Source: Neisseriaceae bacterium (GTDB lineage Bacteria > Pseudomonadota > Gammaproteobacteria > Burkholderiales > Neisseriaceae). Taken from it: a DNA stretch of 40,944 nucleotides. Positions within the stretch are counted from its first letter, which is position 1. Each line of letters begins with the position of its first letter. The stretch covers positions 1 through 40,944 of the forward strand of contig JAFSQZ010000195.1 of assembly GCA_017446355.1 (NCBI GenBank), given 5' to 3'. A program made the position numbers and the translations under genes. Positions 6,416-15,504 of this stretch are shown in pieces. The notes under the pieces were generated by a model. It searched no databases. It was not told where the DNA came from and saw nothing but the letters and a program-made list of their open reading frames with translations.

Positions 6416-8715
6416 TTTCGGTACAACTAGAAAAAATTTTACAACAGGTTCACGAGTTTGCTCTGCAACAATCACACGAGTTTGTAGGCTTGGAGCATCT
6501 ACTGTATAAAATTGTGCAATCTTCATCTAATGTGCGTTCAGCATTGCATCAATGTGGTGTAGATTTAGCTTTGCTGGAAATGCAATTATTAGAATCCATT
6601 AAAAACAATACGCCCACAGTGGATAATGCCGACCCTGAACCCACCATTGGTTTTGAACGAATTATTCAACGTGCTTTGATTCATGTGCGTCAGTCTTCGC
6701 AACAAGAAGTGAAACCAGAAGACGTGGTGGTAGCGATTTTAGACGAAGACGATAGTCCTGCTGCTTATTTGTTGCAAATCAACGGTGTAACACGCTTTCA
6801 GTTTTTGCAACACATCTCCCACCAAGAATTTAATTTAGATTTAAATGAAATCGTGCCAACACAAGACGAAACGTCAGAAGACAAAGAACAGCAAGAACAA
6901 CAAGTAGACCCTTTAACGGCTTATACAGTGGATTTAAATCAAGAAGTTCGCGCTGGAAGAATTGATCCCTTGATTGGACGCGAAACAGAAATGGAACGTA
7001 TGTTGCAGATTTTGTGTCGCCGTCGCAAAAATAATCCTTTGCTTACAGGTGAAGCAGGCGTAGGTAAAACTGCATTAGCCGAAGGTTTGGCTTATTTGAT
7101 TGAAGAAAATAAAGTTCCCGAAGTTTTGGCTGGGGCAACTGTATTTTCTTTGGACATAGGCGCGTTACTGGCAGGAACCAAATATCGTGGTGATTTGGAA
7201 GCACGTTTTAAAGCCTTGATAAACGCTTTGGAAGCGCATCAACACGCGATTTTATTTATTGACGAAATTCACGTGATTATGGGTGCTGGCAAATCCAGCG
7301 ACAGTAGCATAGACATTTCCAATTTATTGAAACCAGCCTTAAATAAAGGTTCGTTTCGTTGTGTTGGTGCAACCACTTATGAAGAATTTCGCACCACATT
7401 CAGTAAAGATCACGCGCTTAATCGCCGTTTTCAAAAAATTGATGTATTGGAACCCAGTATTGATGAAACCGTTGCTATTTTGCAAGGCTTGAAACCTATA
7501 TTTGAATCGCATCATCACGTTCAATACACTGATGAAGCCTTTCAGGCAGCTGCACAATTGTCCGCAAAATACATCAATCAATCTTTCTTACCCGATAAAG
7601 CCATTGATGTCATTGATGAAGCAGGCGCAGCAGAACGCATTGCACCAGCAAACAATCGTGTATCACAAATTGGTAAAGCACAGATTGAACGCGTGATTGC
7701 CAAAATAGCACGCATTCCCGAACAATCCGTATCACAAGACGACAAACAAAAACTACAATATTTAGCGCGTGATTTAAAAGACAAAGTATTCGGACAAGAG
7801 CAAGCCATTGATGCATTGGTTGCTGCTGTCAAACTCACACGTTCAGGTTTAGGGCTGCCTGATAAACCCATTGGTTGTTTTTTATTTTCTGGACCAACTG
7901 GCGTAGGCAAAACCGAAGTTGCCAAACAACTTGCTGCTTCTTTAAGCATTCCTTTGCAACGTTTTGATATGTCCGAATATATGGAAGCACACGCTGTTTC
8001 TCGTTTAATTGGTGCGCCACCTGGATATGTTGGTTACGAACAAGGCGGTTTACTGACTGAAGCCATTAACAAACAACCACATTGCGTATTACTTTTGGAC
8101 GAAATAGAAAAAGCTCATCGCGATATTTACAACGTTTTGTTGCAAGTGATGGACAACGGCAAACTCACCGACAACAACGGACGTAGCGCAGATTTTCGCA
8201 ATGTCGTATTGATTATGACCACCAATGCAGGCGCGGAAGCATTAAGTCGTCCCACATTTGGATTCACCAGCAAGCACGAACGCGGTGATGAAATGCAGGA
8301 AATCAACAAACAATTCAGTCCTGAATTTCGCAACCGTTTAGATGCCATTATTCCGTTTGCACCACTGACTTTACCCATTATTGAGCGTGTTGTAGACAAA
8401 TTCTTGGCGCAATTGAGCGAACAATTACTTGATAAAAACGTTCAAGCACAATTTGGTAAACACTTGCGTGCTTATCTTGCCAAAGAAGGTTTTGACCCAC
8501 AAATGGGCGCACGTCCAATGAATCGTTTAATTCAAGAAAAAATCCGCAAAGTATTAGCTGATGAACTATTATTTGGACAACTCAGCGATGGTGGCAATGT
8601 TTCCATAGACTGGAACGAACAACAGCAAAAAATCACGCTGGATATTCGTAAAAATGAAACAAAAACACGCAAAAAAGAAACGGTTAAAATGCTTTTAGAA
8701 CACCTAAAAGGGTAA
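6412..8715 (+). CDS. clpA: ATP-dependent Clp protease ATP-binding subunit ClpA
   Basis: Hexameric AAA+ unfoldase that feeds proteins into ClpP. From the chosen ATG (after GAGGAA, overlapping the clpS stop) it has 767 residues: Clp N-domain (about 1-145), an acidic linker, AAA domain 1 with Walker A GEAGVGKT (213-220) and Walker B ILFIDEIH, and AAA domain 2 with Walker A GPTGVGKT (about 494-501) and VLLLDEIEKAH. A TFGF tripeptide region near residue 600 takes the place of the IGL ClpP-docking loop, followed by FSPEFRNRLDAII. An in-frame ATG 21 bases upstream is less likely. clpP is not in the window. Confidence 0.97.
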   Translation: MISVQLEKILQQVHEFALQQSHEFVGLEHLLYKIVQSSSNVRSALHQCGVDLALLEMQLLESIKNNTPTVDNADPEPTIGFERIIQRALIHVRQSSQQEVKPEDVVVAILDEDDSPAAYLLQINGVTRFQFLQHISHQEFNLDLNEIVPTQDETSEDKEQQEQQVDPLTAYTVDLNQEVRAGRIDPLIGRETEMERMLQILCRRRKNNPLLTGEAGVGKTALAEGLAYLIEENKVPEVLAGATVFSLDIGALLAGTKYRGDLEARFKALINALEAHQHAILFIDEIHVIMGAGKSSDSSIDISNLLKPALNKGSFRCVGATTYEEFRTTFSKDHALNRRFQKIDVLEPSIDETVAILQGLKPIFESHHHVQYTDEAFQAAAQLSAKYINQSFLPDKAIDVIDEAGAAERIAPANNRVSQIGKAQIERVIAKIARIPEQSVSQDDKQKLQYLARDLKDKVFGQEQAIDALVAAVKLTRSGLGLPDKPIGCFLFSGPTGVGKTEVAKQLAASLSIPLQRFDMSEYMEAHAVSRLIGAPPGYVGYEQGGLLTEAINKQPHCVLLLDEIEKAHRDIYNVLLQVMDNGKLTDNNGRSADFRNVVLIMTTNAGAEALSRPTFGFTSKHERGDEMQEINKQFSPEFRNRLDAIIPFAPLTLPIIERVVDKFLAQLSEQLLDKNVQAQFGKHLRAYLAKEGFDPQMGARPMNRLIQEKIRKVLADELLFGQLSDGGNVSIDWNEQQQKITLDIRKNETKTRKKETVKMLLEHLKG

Positions 8716-8719
8716 CAAA

Positions 8720-9424
8720 ATGAAAAAAATATTCACCCACATTGTAAGCTTATTACTTGCCAGCCAATTGAGTGCTTGCGCCACACAAGCACTATGGAAC
8801 AAAGATGCCACCACTTATACCGAAAAATACCAAGACATCGGCACAGATAAAGTTTATGCATTTGCCCAAGTTAAACAAAACAAAGCAATGTTTCAGGCAG
8901 GTGATTTAGTGATGATGGGCGAAAATTATTGGTATGTAATAAACAAAAAAACAGCAGAAGAAAAAAACCTGTTGCCCATCTTAAATGCAAGTTTTCCATT
9001 AGCTTATAAAGTAGATAGAGTAAATATTATTCTTAAAGAGAAAAAGCAACAAGACGCTCAAGAAACACCATTTTATACAAAATTTTGTTTGGGTTATGAC
9101 GCACAAAACCATCACGAAATTGAAAAATTAAAAGCACTTAATTTTCAAGCCAGTGATAAGCAGCCTGAACATTATCAACAATGCTTAACGGTTCACGGCT
9201 CACTTTACCGTTCACCAGAGCAAATACCTGCTGACTATCATTTTGAAACCACCATTCCTGTTTATTTGCAAACATTCTCGCTTGAAAAACACACCAACCC
9301 AGCTTTATACATTGGACAGTTGTTAGGTTCAGTGGTTACCATACCTTTTGATGCAGCAATGATAGGAGCTGCTATTATGGTTGCGATTCCCATTTTTATG
9401 GTAGTGGGAGAACCTAAAAAATAG
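8720..9424 (+). CDS. predicted lipoprotein of unknown function
   Basis: 234 residues. It starts with a lipoprotein signal: MKKIFTHIVSLLLASQLSAC, with the lipobox LSAC giving Cys20 as the lipidated residue. The mature part is a soluble mixed region (about 25-195) with two later cysteines (FCLGYD, QQCLTVHG) that may pair. A long hydrophobic stretch, ALYIGQLLGSVVTIPFDAAM and on, sits near the C-terminus (about 196-230), which is unusual for a simple lipoprotein. The start codon is only 4 bases after the clpA stop, so it is probably co-transcribed with clpS-clpA. No named family was recognised. Confidence 0.8.
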   Translation: MKKIFTHIVSLLLASQLSACATQALWNKDATTYTEKYQDIGTDKVYAFAQVKQNKAMFQAGDLVMMGENYWYVINKKTAEEKNLLPILNASFPLAYKVDRVNIILKEKKQQDAQETPFYTKFCLGYDAQNHHEIEKLKALNFQASDKQPEHYQQCLTVHGSLYRSPEQIPADYHFETTIPVYLQTFSLEKHTNPALYIGQLLGSVVTIPFDAAMIGAAIMVAIPIFMVVGEPKK

Positions 9425-9852
9425 GCGTTACATTAAAAATAATTTAATAATCAATAAATTAAAACAACATAAAAAACATACCCAAAAACACGTTTTTAAT
9501 ATCAACGTTCAAAAAGCATCAATGAACGTTTATTTCAGGCAGCCTGAAACAAAGAACGTCATCAAATAATGGTTTTTACTAAAATCATTAGATTAAATTT
9601 GATAAAACTGTTGTAAATCAACGCATTATCAATATGAATACAAAAACAATATCAACAACGCTAGGATTTTTTATATCAAGTTTACTGATTTTTTCTTTTT
9701 CAATAAAAATCAAAAGATAGCGTGATTTTTATCGTTTTTAATGGACTTTTACGGCTAACTTTGCCAAAATTACAGAGTTTTTTGTCTAAACAAATTATTG
9801 TTGCCAAAACACAGCAACAGCATCTTTAACTAATGATAGAGAGTTTAACATC
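9425..9852. other. intergenic region upstream of accB
   Basis: 428 very AT-rich bases. One palindromic DUS lies at 9534-9548. It must hold the accBC promoter, but no convincing -35/-10 pair could be picked. The accB ribosome site is the GATAGAGAG stretch just before the ATG. No further gene was seen. Confidence 0.6.
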
Positions 9853-10311
9853 ATGGATTTACGTAAAATTCAAAAACTGATTGAGTATGTTGAATGTTCC
9901 AGTATTGCTGAATTGGAAGTAACCGAAGGCGAAAGCAAAATTCGTATTGCACGCACCAGCGCACCCATTGCTGCACCTACGGTTTACGCATCTCCTGTTG
10001 TTGCACCTGTGAATGCGCCTATTGAACCAGCACCTGCCGCAGCATCTTCACCTACTGCACCTGCTCAACGCGACTTATCTAATGCACAAAAATCACCTAT
10101 GGTGGGTACTTTTTATCGCTCACCTAGCCCCAGCTCACCAGCTTTTGTTGAAGTCGGTCAAAGCGTAAAAGAAGGCGACACTTTGTGCATTATTGAAGCA
10201 ATGAAATTAATGAACGAAATTGAAGCTGAACGCTCTGGCGTAGTAAAAGAAATTTTGGTAGAAAATGGCACACCTGTTGAATTTGGTGAACCTTTATTTA
10301 TTATTGAATAA
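9853..10311 (+). CDS. accB: biotin carboxyl carrier protein of acetyl-CoA carboxylase
   Basis: Carries the biotin that is carboxylated by AccC and passed to acetyl-CoA to make malonyl-CoA, the first step of fatty acid synthesis. 152 residues: N-terminal helix MDLRKIQKLIEYVE, an Ala/Pro-rich linker (about 37-75), then the biotinyl domain with SPMVGTFYRSPSP and the biotinylation site EAMKLMNEI (Lys118). It is followed by accC after 89 bases in the same direction, with a DUS in the gap. Confidence 0.97.
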   Translation: MDLRKIQKLIEYVECSSIAELEVTEGESKIRIARTSAPIAAPTVYASPVVAPVNAPIEPAPAAASSPTAPAQRDLSNAQKSPMVGTFYRSPSPSSPAFVEVGQSVKEGDTLCIIEAMKLMNEIEAERSGVVKEILVENGTPVEFGEPLFIIE

Positions 10312-10400
10312 ACGTTTTTCAATAAAATTTCAATCAAGTAACACAAGTTGTTTATTCATTTTCAGGCTGCCTGAAAAGATGTTCAACGGAATGATTATCC

Positions 10401-11777
10401 ATGTTAAAAAAATTAAAAAAAGTTTTGATTGCCAACCGTGGTGAAATCGCATTGCGTGTATTACGTGCTTGTCGTGAAATGGGTATCGCCACTGTGGCGG
10501 TACACTCTGAAGCCGATAAAGACAGTTTACACGTTAAATTAGCTGATGAAAGTGTGTGCATTGGTCCTGCTGCTTCGGCAGCAAGTTATCTAAACATTCC
10601 TGCGATTATTGCTGCGGCGGAAGTAACTCGCGCCGAAGCCATTCACCCAGGTTATGGTTTCTTGGCAGAAAACGCAAATTTTGCCGAGCAAGTGGAACAA
10701 TCGGGTTTCGTGTTTATTGGTCCACGCGCCGACACCATTCGTTTAATGGGCGACAAAGTTTCTGCTAAAAAAGCAATGATTGAAGCAGGTGTACCTTGTG
10801 TACCAGGTTCTGACGGTGCGCTGCCTGAAGAACCAGAAGAAATTGTTAAAATTGCTAAAAAAGTAGGTTTCCCTGTAATTATTAAAGCTTCTGGTGGCGG
10901 CGGCGGTCGTGGTATGCGCGTGGTAGAACAACCAGAAGAATTGCTTAAAGCCGTAGAAATGACCAAAGCAGAAGCAGAAGCAGCTTTTGGTAATCCTATG
11001 GTCTATATGGAACGTTATTTACAACGTCCACGCCATGTAGAAATTCAAGTATTAGCCGATGAACACGGCAATGCAATTTACTTGGGTGAACGCGATTGCT
11101 CTATGCAGCGTCGTCATCAAAAAATCATTGAAGAAGCCCCAGCCCCATTTGTCAGTGCAAAAGAACGTGCAAAAATTGGTGAAGCCTGCGTAGCTGCCTG
11201 TAAACGCATTGGTTATCGCGGTGCAGGAACATTTGAATTTTTGTATGAAAACGGCGAATTTTTCTTCATTGAAATGAACACACGCGTACAAGTAGAACAC
11301 CCCATTACCGAATTAGTATCAGGCGTGGATATTGTTCAGGAACAATTGCGCATCGCAGCAGGCTTGCCTTTACAATACCAACAAAAAGACATTGTATTAA
11401 AAGGACATGCCTTTGAATGTCGCATCAATGCAGAAGATCCATATAGTTTCATACCCAGCCCTGGCGTGATTGATTCTTGTCATTTACCAGGTGGTTTAGG
11501 TGTTCGCGTAGACAGCCATATTTATCAAGGTTACCGTATTCCACCAAACTACGACAGTTTAATCGGTAAAATCTGTGTAAAAGGCAATACACGTGAAGCA
11601 GCAGTTGCCAAAATGTTGGTAGCATTAAACGAGCTAACCATCACAGGCATCAAAACCAACACGCCTTTACACATAGAATTATTTAATGATGAAGGTTTTG
11701 TTAAAGGTGGCACAAGTATTCACTACTTGGAACACTGGCTTGCCAAGCGCAAAGAAGCGCAACAAGGCAAAAAATAA
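10401..11777 (+). CDS. accC: acetyl-CoA carboxylase, biotin carboxylase subunit
   Basis: ATP-dependent carboxylation of the biotin on AccB. 458 residues. The N-terminus is KVLIANRGEIALRVLRAC, followed by HPGYGFLAENANFAE, the ATP-grasp glycine-rich loop KASGGGGGRGMRVV, and EMNTRVQVEHPITE with the catalytic Glu and Arg. FECRINAEDP begins the C-terminal domain. The length is slightly over the common 450, through a few extra residues at both ends. The start is the only one that keeps the family N-terminus. A terminator-like hairpin follows 19 bases after the stop. Confidence 0.97.
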   Translation: MLKKLKKVLIANRGEIALRVLRACREMGIATVAVHSEADKDSLHVKLADESVCIGPAASAASYLNIPAIIAAAEVTRAEAIHPGYGFLAENANFAEQVEQSGFVFIGPRADTIRLMGDKVSAKKAMIEAGVPCVPGSDGALPEEPEEIVKIAKKVGFPVIIKASGGGGGRGMRVVEQPEELLKAVEMTKAEAEAAFGNPMVYMERYLQRPRHVEIQVLADEHGNAIYLGERDCSMQRRHQKIIEEAPAPFVSAKERAKIGEACVAACKRIGYRGAGTFEFLYENGEFFFIEMNTRVQVEHPITELVSGVDIVQEQLRIAAGLPLQYQQKDIVLKGHAFECRINAEDPYSFIPSPGVIDSCHLPGGLGVRVDSHIYQGYRIPPNYDSLIGKICVKGNTREAAVAKMLVALNELTITGIKTNTPLHIELFNDEGFVKGGTSIHYLEHWLAKRKEAQQGKK

Positions 11778-11796
11778 CAATTAAAAAACCAAATGC

Positions 11797-11828
11797 GCAA
11801 CCCTTTGTTACAAAAAACAAAGGGTTGC
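11797..11828 (+). terminator. hairpin between accC and thyA, probable terminator
   Basis: A perfect 13-bp stem GCAACCCTTTGTT / AACAAAGGGTTGC with a 6-base loop (ACAAAA) is followed by TTTAT. The T-run is short. It lies just after accC and ends about 10 bases before the thyA ribosome site. Confidence 0.7.
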
Positions 11829-11851
11829 TTTATCCCAAAGGACAACAAAAT

Positions 11852-12646
11852 ATGCAAGCCTATCTTGACTTAATGCGTGATATTCTAGAAAACGGCGTAG
11901 ACAAATCCGACCGCACAGGCACAGGCACACGCTCGGTTTTTGGACGACAAATGCGCTTTGATTTAGCCAAAGGTTTCCCTTTATTAACCACAAAAAAACT
12001 CCACCTACGTTCCATTATTTACGAATTACTATGGTTTTTAAAAGGCGACACCAACATCAAATATTTACAAGATAATAAAGTTTCCATTTGGGACGAATGG
12101 GCAGACGAAAACGGTGATTTAGGACCTGTTTACGGTTATCAATGGCGTTCTTGGCCAACGCCTGACGGCAAACACATTGACCAAATCAGTCAATTATTGA
12201 CACAAATTCAAAAAAATCCAGACAGTCGCCGCTTAATCGTATCAGCGTGGAATCCAGCTTTAGTGGATCAAATGGCATTACCACCTTGTCATGCACTGTT
12301 TCAATTTTATATAGCCGAAAATAAACTCTCCTGCCAACTCTACCAACGCAGTGCCGACTTATTTTTAGGCGTACCCTTTAATATTGCCAGCTACGCACTT
12401 TTAACCATGATGATTGCACAAGTATGCGATTTACAATTAGGAGAATTTGTTCACACTTTTGGCGATGTCCATCTATACAGCAACCATTTTGAGCAAGCCA
12501 AAGAACAACTTTCACGCACACCAAGAACCTTGCCAACCATGCAACTCAATCCCAAAATTAAAGACTTGTTTGCTTTTGATTTTGACGATTTCCAGTTACA
12601 AAACTACAATCCCCTACCACATATCAAAGCGGCAGTTGCCGTATAA
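11852..12646 (+). CDS. thyA: thymidylate synthase
   Basis: Methylates dUMP to dTMP using methylene-tetrahydrofolate. From MQAYLDLMRDIL the protein has 264 residues, exactly the Escherichia coli length. Visible motifs are DRTGTGT, LLWFLKGDTNI, IWDEWADENGDLGPVYG, the catalytic Cys146 in LPPCHALFQFY, QRSADLFLGVPFNIASYA and HLYSNH. The upstream in-frame ATG at 11825 lies inside the hairpin and would add nine non-family residues. The chosen ATG has AAAGGAC in front. No folA follows. Confidence 0.97.
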   Translation: MQAYLDLMRDILENGVDKSDRTGTGTRSVFGRQMRFDLAKGFPLLTTKKLHLRSIIYELLWFLKGDTNIKYLQDNKVSIWDEWADENGDLGPVYGYQWRSWPTPDGKHIDQISQLLTQIQKNPDSRRLIVSAWNPALVDQMALPPCHALFQFYIAENKLSCQLYQRSADLFLGVPFNIASYALLTMMIAQVCDLQLGEFVHTFGDVHLYSNHFEQAKEQLSRTPRTLPTMQLNPKIKDLFAFDFDDFQLQNYNPLPHIKAAVAV

Positions 12647-12649
12647 TAT

Positions 12650-12694
12650 TTCAGGCAGCCTGTTTTCACACCCAAGCTGCCTGAATGATTTTTT
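12650..12694 (+). terminator. thyA terminator built from DUS halves
   Basis: TTCAGGCAGC (12650-12659) pairs with GCTGCCTGAA (12676-12685). After TGA comes T6. It starts 4 bases after the thyA stop. Each arm is an incomplete DUS. Confidence 0.75.
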
Positions 12695-12870
12695 AATTCG
12701 TTAATTTTCCCATTTAATAACAAATTTCAGGCAGCCTGAATAGGCAAAAACACAACACTTTAAAAACTCATCTATTTTGCATAACTTATTGATATATAAA
12801 AAACGGAAAAAATAGGCAAAAATTGGCATTTTTACCCCAAAATCCGCCTATTTTCAGGCTTTTTGCCTGA

Positions 12871-13343
12871 TTTTAGGCGTAGTAACTCGACCGCTTTTCA
12901 CCAAAAATAGATGCATCGTACCGAAAGTTCGTTCAATCACATAGCGAGTTTGCGTCAATTTTTTGTTGCGTTGTAATTGAGCGTCCGTCAAAGACTTATT
13001 TTTCAGTGTCTTATCCATAATCCCATTGCCCAAACCACGATTTTTTAAGTGATTACGGTTCTCTTTACTACAATAACCCTTATCAAAAACTCCTGCAAAA
13101 CCTACTATTTAAAAATGAAACACCGTAGGTTTGAAAGCCCAATGACCACTTGCCGTATTTCTTCTGCCAACCTACATCTTGGTCTTTGCTCAACGTATTT
13201 AATGACGTTGCCGTCCTTATCTTCTTCTTTTTGTTTTCAGGCTGCCTGAATGCAACTGCTGACGATGATTTTGCTGTTGTATCAGTATTTGTCTTATTTG
13301 CGACATTTTGTTTGCCGTATTTGAGTGGTAAAAATATTTTTGT
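12871..13343 (-). pseudogene. decayed IS5-type transposase
   Basis: Read leftward in several frames it gives pieces of a DDE transposase. First comes KQNVANKTNTDT...AFRQPENKKK, then DKDGNVIKYVE in another frame. KDQDVGWQKKYGKWSLGF follows (the 'W.KK.GK..yG' block), and after a jump DKGYCSKENRNHLKNRG, NGIMDKTLKNKSLTDAQ and TRYVIERTFGTMH, the C-terminal E-region. At least two frameshifts and a deletion in the middle of the catalytic domain are needed. A perfect DUS (13236-13250) is read in frame as FRQPE. Exact edges are uncertain, and no clean inverted repeats were found. 13344-13606 shows nothing but AT-rich DNA with the trpD ribosome site (AAAGGA). Confidence 0.75.
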
Positions 13344-13606
13344 TTAATCTGTCTAATAAAGAATATTTTTTACGGTTTCTTTTTTTATATGAAATAGATA
13401 CCACAAGACAAAAGTAATTTTTCACATTCAGGTGCTGGTAAAATTTTATTTAATGTAGTATCTTTCGCTGTTTTGTTGTTTGTATAGCAATAGTTTATGA
13501 TGTTTTATTTAACCAAAAACTTATCCTATTGCTTTTCAGTACTTTTTAAAATATTGCAATTGAACTTTAAAATTACTCCTGCCTGAACAAAATAAAGGAC
13601 TTTTTT

Positions 13607-14632
13607 ATGATTACTCCACAACAAGCCTTGTTGCGTTTAATTGACAACAATGAATTGTTTTATGATGAAATGACTGATTTAATGCGCCAAATTATGCGTG
13701 GAGAAGTGCCACCTGAACAAATTGCAGGCATTTTAGTGGGTTTGCGCATTAAAGTAGAAACCGTATCCGAAATTGCTGCGGCTGCTTCTGTTATGCGTGA
13801 ATTTGCGCTGAAAGTACCCGTAAAAAACACCGATTATTTAGTAGACATTGTTGGTACAGGTGGTGATGGTGCCAAAACCTTTAATATTTCCACCACAGCG
13901 ATGTTTGTTGCAGCGGGTGCAGGTGCAAAAGTTGCTAAACACGGTGGACGTTCGGTATCCTCTGCTTGTGGTGCTGCCGACGTATTAGAAGAAATGGGCG
14001 TAAATTTGCAACAAACACCTGTAAAAATCGCCAATGATATTGAAACATTAGGTGTTGGTTTTATGTTTGCCCAAGCGCATCACCACGCTATGCGCTACGT
14101 TGCACCTGTACGTAAATCTTTAGGTTTTCGCACCGTTTTCAATATTTTAGGACCACTCACCAATCCAGCTGATGCAAACAATCAACTGATTGGCGTTTTC
14201 CATATTGATTTATGCGGCATTTTGTCGCGTGTGTTGCAACAAATGGGTTCAAAACACGCACTGGTTGTACACGGTAGCGATGGACTAGATGAAATCACTG
14301 TTTCAGGCAGCACACGTGTTGCAGAATTAAAAGACAATGAAATTCGTGAATACGATATTCACCCAGAAGAATTTGGTTTACCTGTTTACGAAGATTTAAG
14401 CTGCCTGAAAGTGAATAATGCCAGTGAATCATTGGCAATGGTCAATGGTGTATTGGAAAATCAATTACAAGGCGCAGCGCGTGATATTGTGTTACTCAAT
14501 GCAGCGGCGTGTTTGTATGCCAGCAATTTAGCAAGCAGCCTGAAAGAAGGTTTAGAAATGGCAAACGAAAGTTTAGCCAGTGGCAAAGCCAAAGCAAAAC
14601 AACAAGCCTTTATTGCGGCAACACGTGTTTAA
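13607..14632 (+). CDS. trpD: anthranilate phosphoribosyltransferase
   Basis: Second step of tryptophan synthesis: transfers phosphoribosyl from PRPP to anthranilate. 341 residues, the usual length. The signature VDIVGTGGDGAKTFNIST (PRPP binding) lies near residue 83, followed by KHGGRSVSSACGAADVLEEMG, with RKSLGFRTVFNILGPLTNPA near 166-185 and VVHGSDGLDEITV near 222. A good ribosome site (AAAGGA) precedes the ATG. It stands alone; trpE, trpG and trpC are not adjacent. Pieces of DUS (TTTCAGGCAGC, AGCCTGAAAG) occur in the coding region. Confidence 0.97.
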   Translation: MITPQQALLRLIDNNELFYDEMTDLMRQIMRGEVPPEQIAGILVGLRIKVETVSEIAAAASVMREFALKVPVKNTDYLVDIVGTGGDGAKTFNISTTAMFVAAGAGAKVAKHGGRSVSSACGAADVLEEMGVNLQQTPVKIANDIETLGVGFMFAQAHHHAMRYVAPVRKSLGFRTVFNILGPLTNPADANNQLIGVFHIDLCGILSRVLQQMGSKHALVVHGSDGLDEITVSGSTRVAELKDNEIREYDIHPEEFGLPVYEDLSCLKVNNASESLAMVNGVLENQLQGAARDIVLLNAAACLYASNLASSLKEGLEMANESLASGKAKAKQQAFIAATRV

Positions 14633-14956
14633 TCAACAATATTAACTGTTGTAGACTGTTGTAGACTTGTTATCACCAAAGCGTTTCATTATTCATCATA
14701 CTCAACACAAAATAAGCAGAATGCAGAACAAGGAAACGCTTTCAGGCAGCCTGAAAAAACAATACACAGCACAATAAAGTGTTTTTAAAACACTTGCAAA
14801 ATTCTGCTATATTTTCACAGGCTGCCTGAAAACCGCTCATCATTTCCTGACCATAAAAAGTGAATTTAAAAATTCCATTTTTAATCAAGCAGATTGCAAA
14901 ATCTTTAACATTAAGTCAAGGCTTGTCATAATGGTGATGAATAAAGTTGCTTATTC
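14633..14956. other. trpD-gloA intergenic region
   Basis: AT-rich with no gene. It contains a perfect palindromic DUS at 14741-14755 and a single-strand DUS AGGCTGCCTGAA at 14819-14830; their arms could pair over about 60 bases downstream of trpD. A 10-bp unit CTGTTGTAGA is repeated twice in tandem at 14646-14665, just after the trpD stop. Confidence 0.6.
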
Positions 14957-14982
14957 AAAAAAAATCCCTGCGCAAAGCAGGG
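14957..14982 (-). terminator. gloA terminator
   Basis: On the minus strand CCCTGC-tttgc-GCAGGG is followed by A then T8 (plus-strand stem 14966-14971 and 14977-14982). It lies about 120 bases beyond the gloA stop. Confidence 0.8.
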
Positions 14983-15102
14983 GCAAGAATAAGGAGAGAT
15001 ATGAAATATAAGCATATTCTAATAATATAAACATTATCTGTCAAGTTTCTTTTACGCTTCCTATAAACATTCATATCAATACAGCAAGCAATATTCTTAA
15101 TA

Positions 15103-15504
15103 TCAATAGCTATCCTCACCAGATTTTTTTTGAATAAACTCAATTTTATAGCCATCAGGATCTTCCACAAAAGCAATAACTGTGCTGCCGTGTTTCATCG
15201 GACCTGCTTCACGTACAACTTTTCCACCTTTTGCACGCACAGCATCACAAGCTGCGTAAGCATCATCAACTTCAATAGCAATATGACCGAAAGCATTACC
15301 CAAATCATAAGATTCAGTATCCCAGTTATGGGTTAATTCCAAAACCGTATGTGCATTTTCTTCACCATAACCCACAAATGCCAAAGTAAAACGTCCTTCT
15401 GGATACGCTTTTTGACGCAATAATTTCATTCCCAAAACATCTTGATAAAACGCTAATGATTTTTCCAAATGACCAACACGCAACATAGTATGTAACAAAC
15501 GCAT
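15103..15504 (-). CDS. gloA: lactoylglutathione lyase (glyoxalase I)
   Basis: Converts the methylglyoxal-glutathione hemithioacetal to lactoylglutathione (detoxification). 133 residues from MRLLHTMLRVGHLEKS. Metal-ligand positions of the nickel-type enzyme are visible: His in LLHTMLRV, Glu in TVLELTHNW, His in FGHIAIEV and Glu in DGYKIEFIQ. There are two adjacent ATGs. The second was chosen because the Escherichia coli family starts MRLLHTMLRV and its spacing from AGGGGA is better. The first would add one Met. It is a single-gene unit with its own terminator. Confidence 0.95.
   Translation of the reverse strand: MRLLHTMLRVGHLEKSLAFYQDVLGMKLLRQKAYPEGRFTLAFVGYGEENAHTVLELTHNWDTESYDLGNAFGHIAIEVDDAYAACDAVRAKGGKVVREAGPMKHGSTVIAFVEDPDGYKIEFIQKKSGEDSY

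Noticed and set aside
7578..7949. 123-residue minus-strand open frame
   Set aside because: Lies inside clpA on the other strand; clpA motifs are unambiguous.
12809..12870. Small dyads (AAAATAGGC/GCCTATTTT and TCAGGC-ttttt-GCCTGA) beside the IS5 remnant
   Set aside because: They could be an old IS end or a damaged DUS, but arms are short and no matching partner was found at the other side.
13049..13347. Two plus-strand open frames of about 65 residues
   Set aside because: They run antisense to the decayed IS5-type transposase and show no coding character.
14646..14665. Two tandem copies of CTGTTGTAGA after trpD
   Set aside because: Only two units; too short to call a functional repeat or CRISPR.
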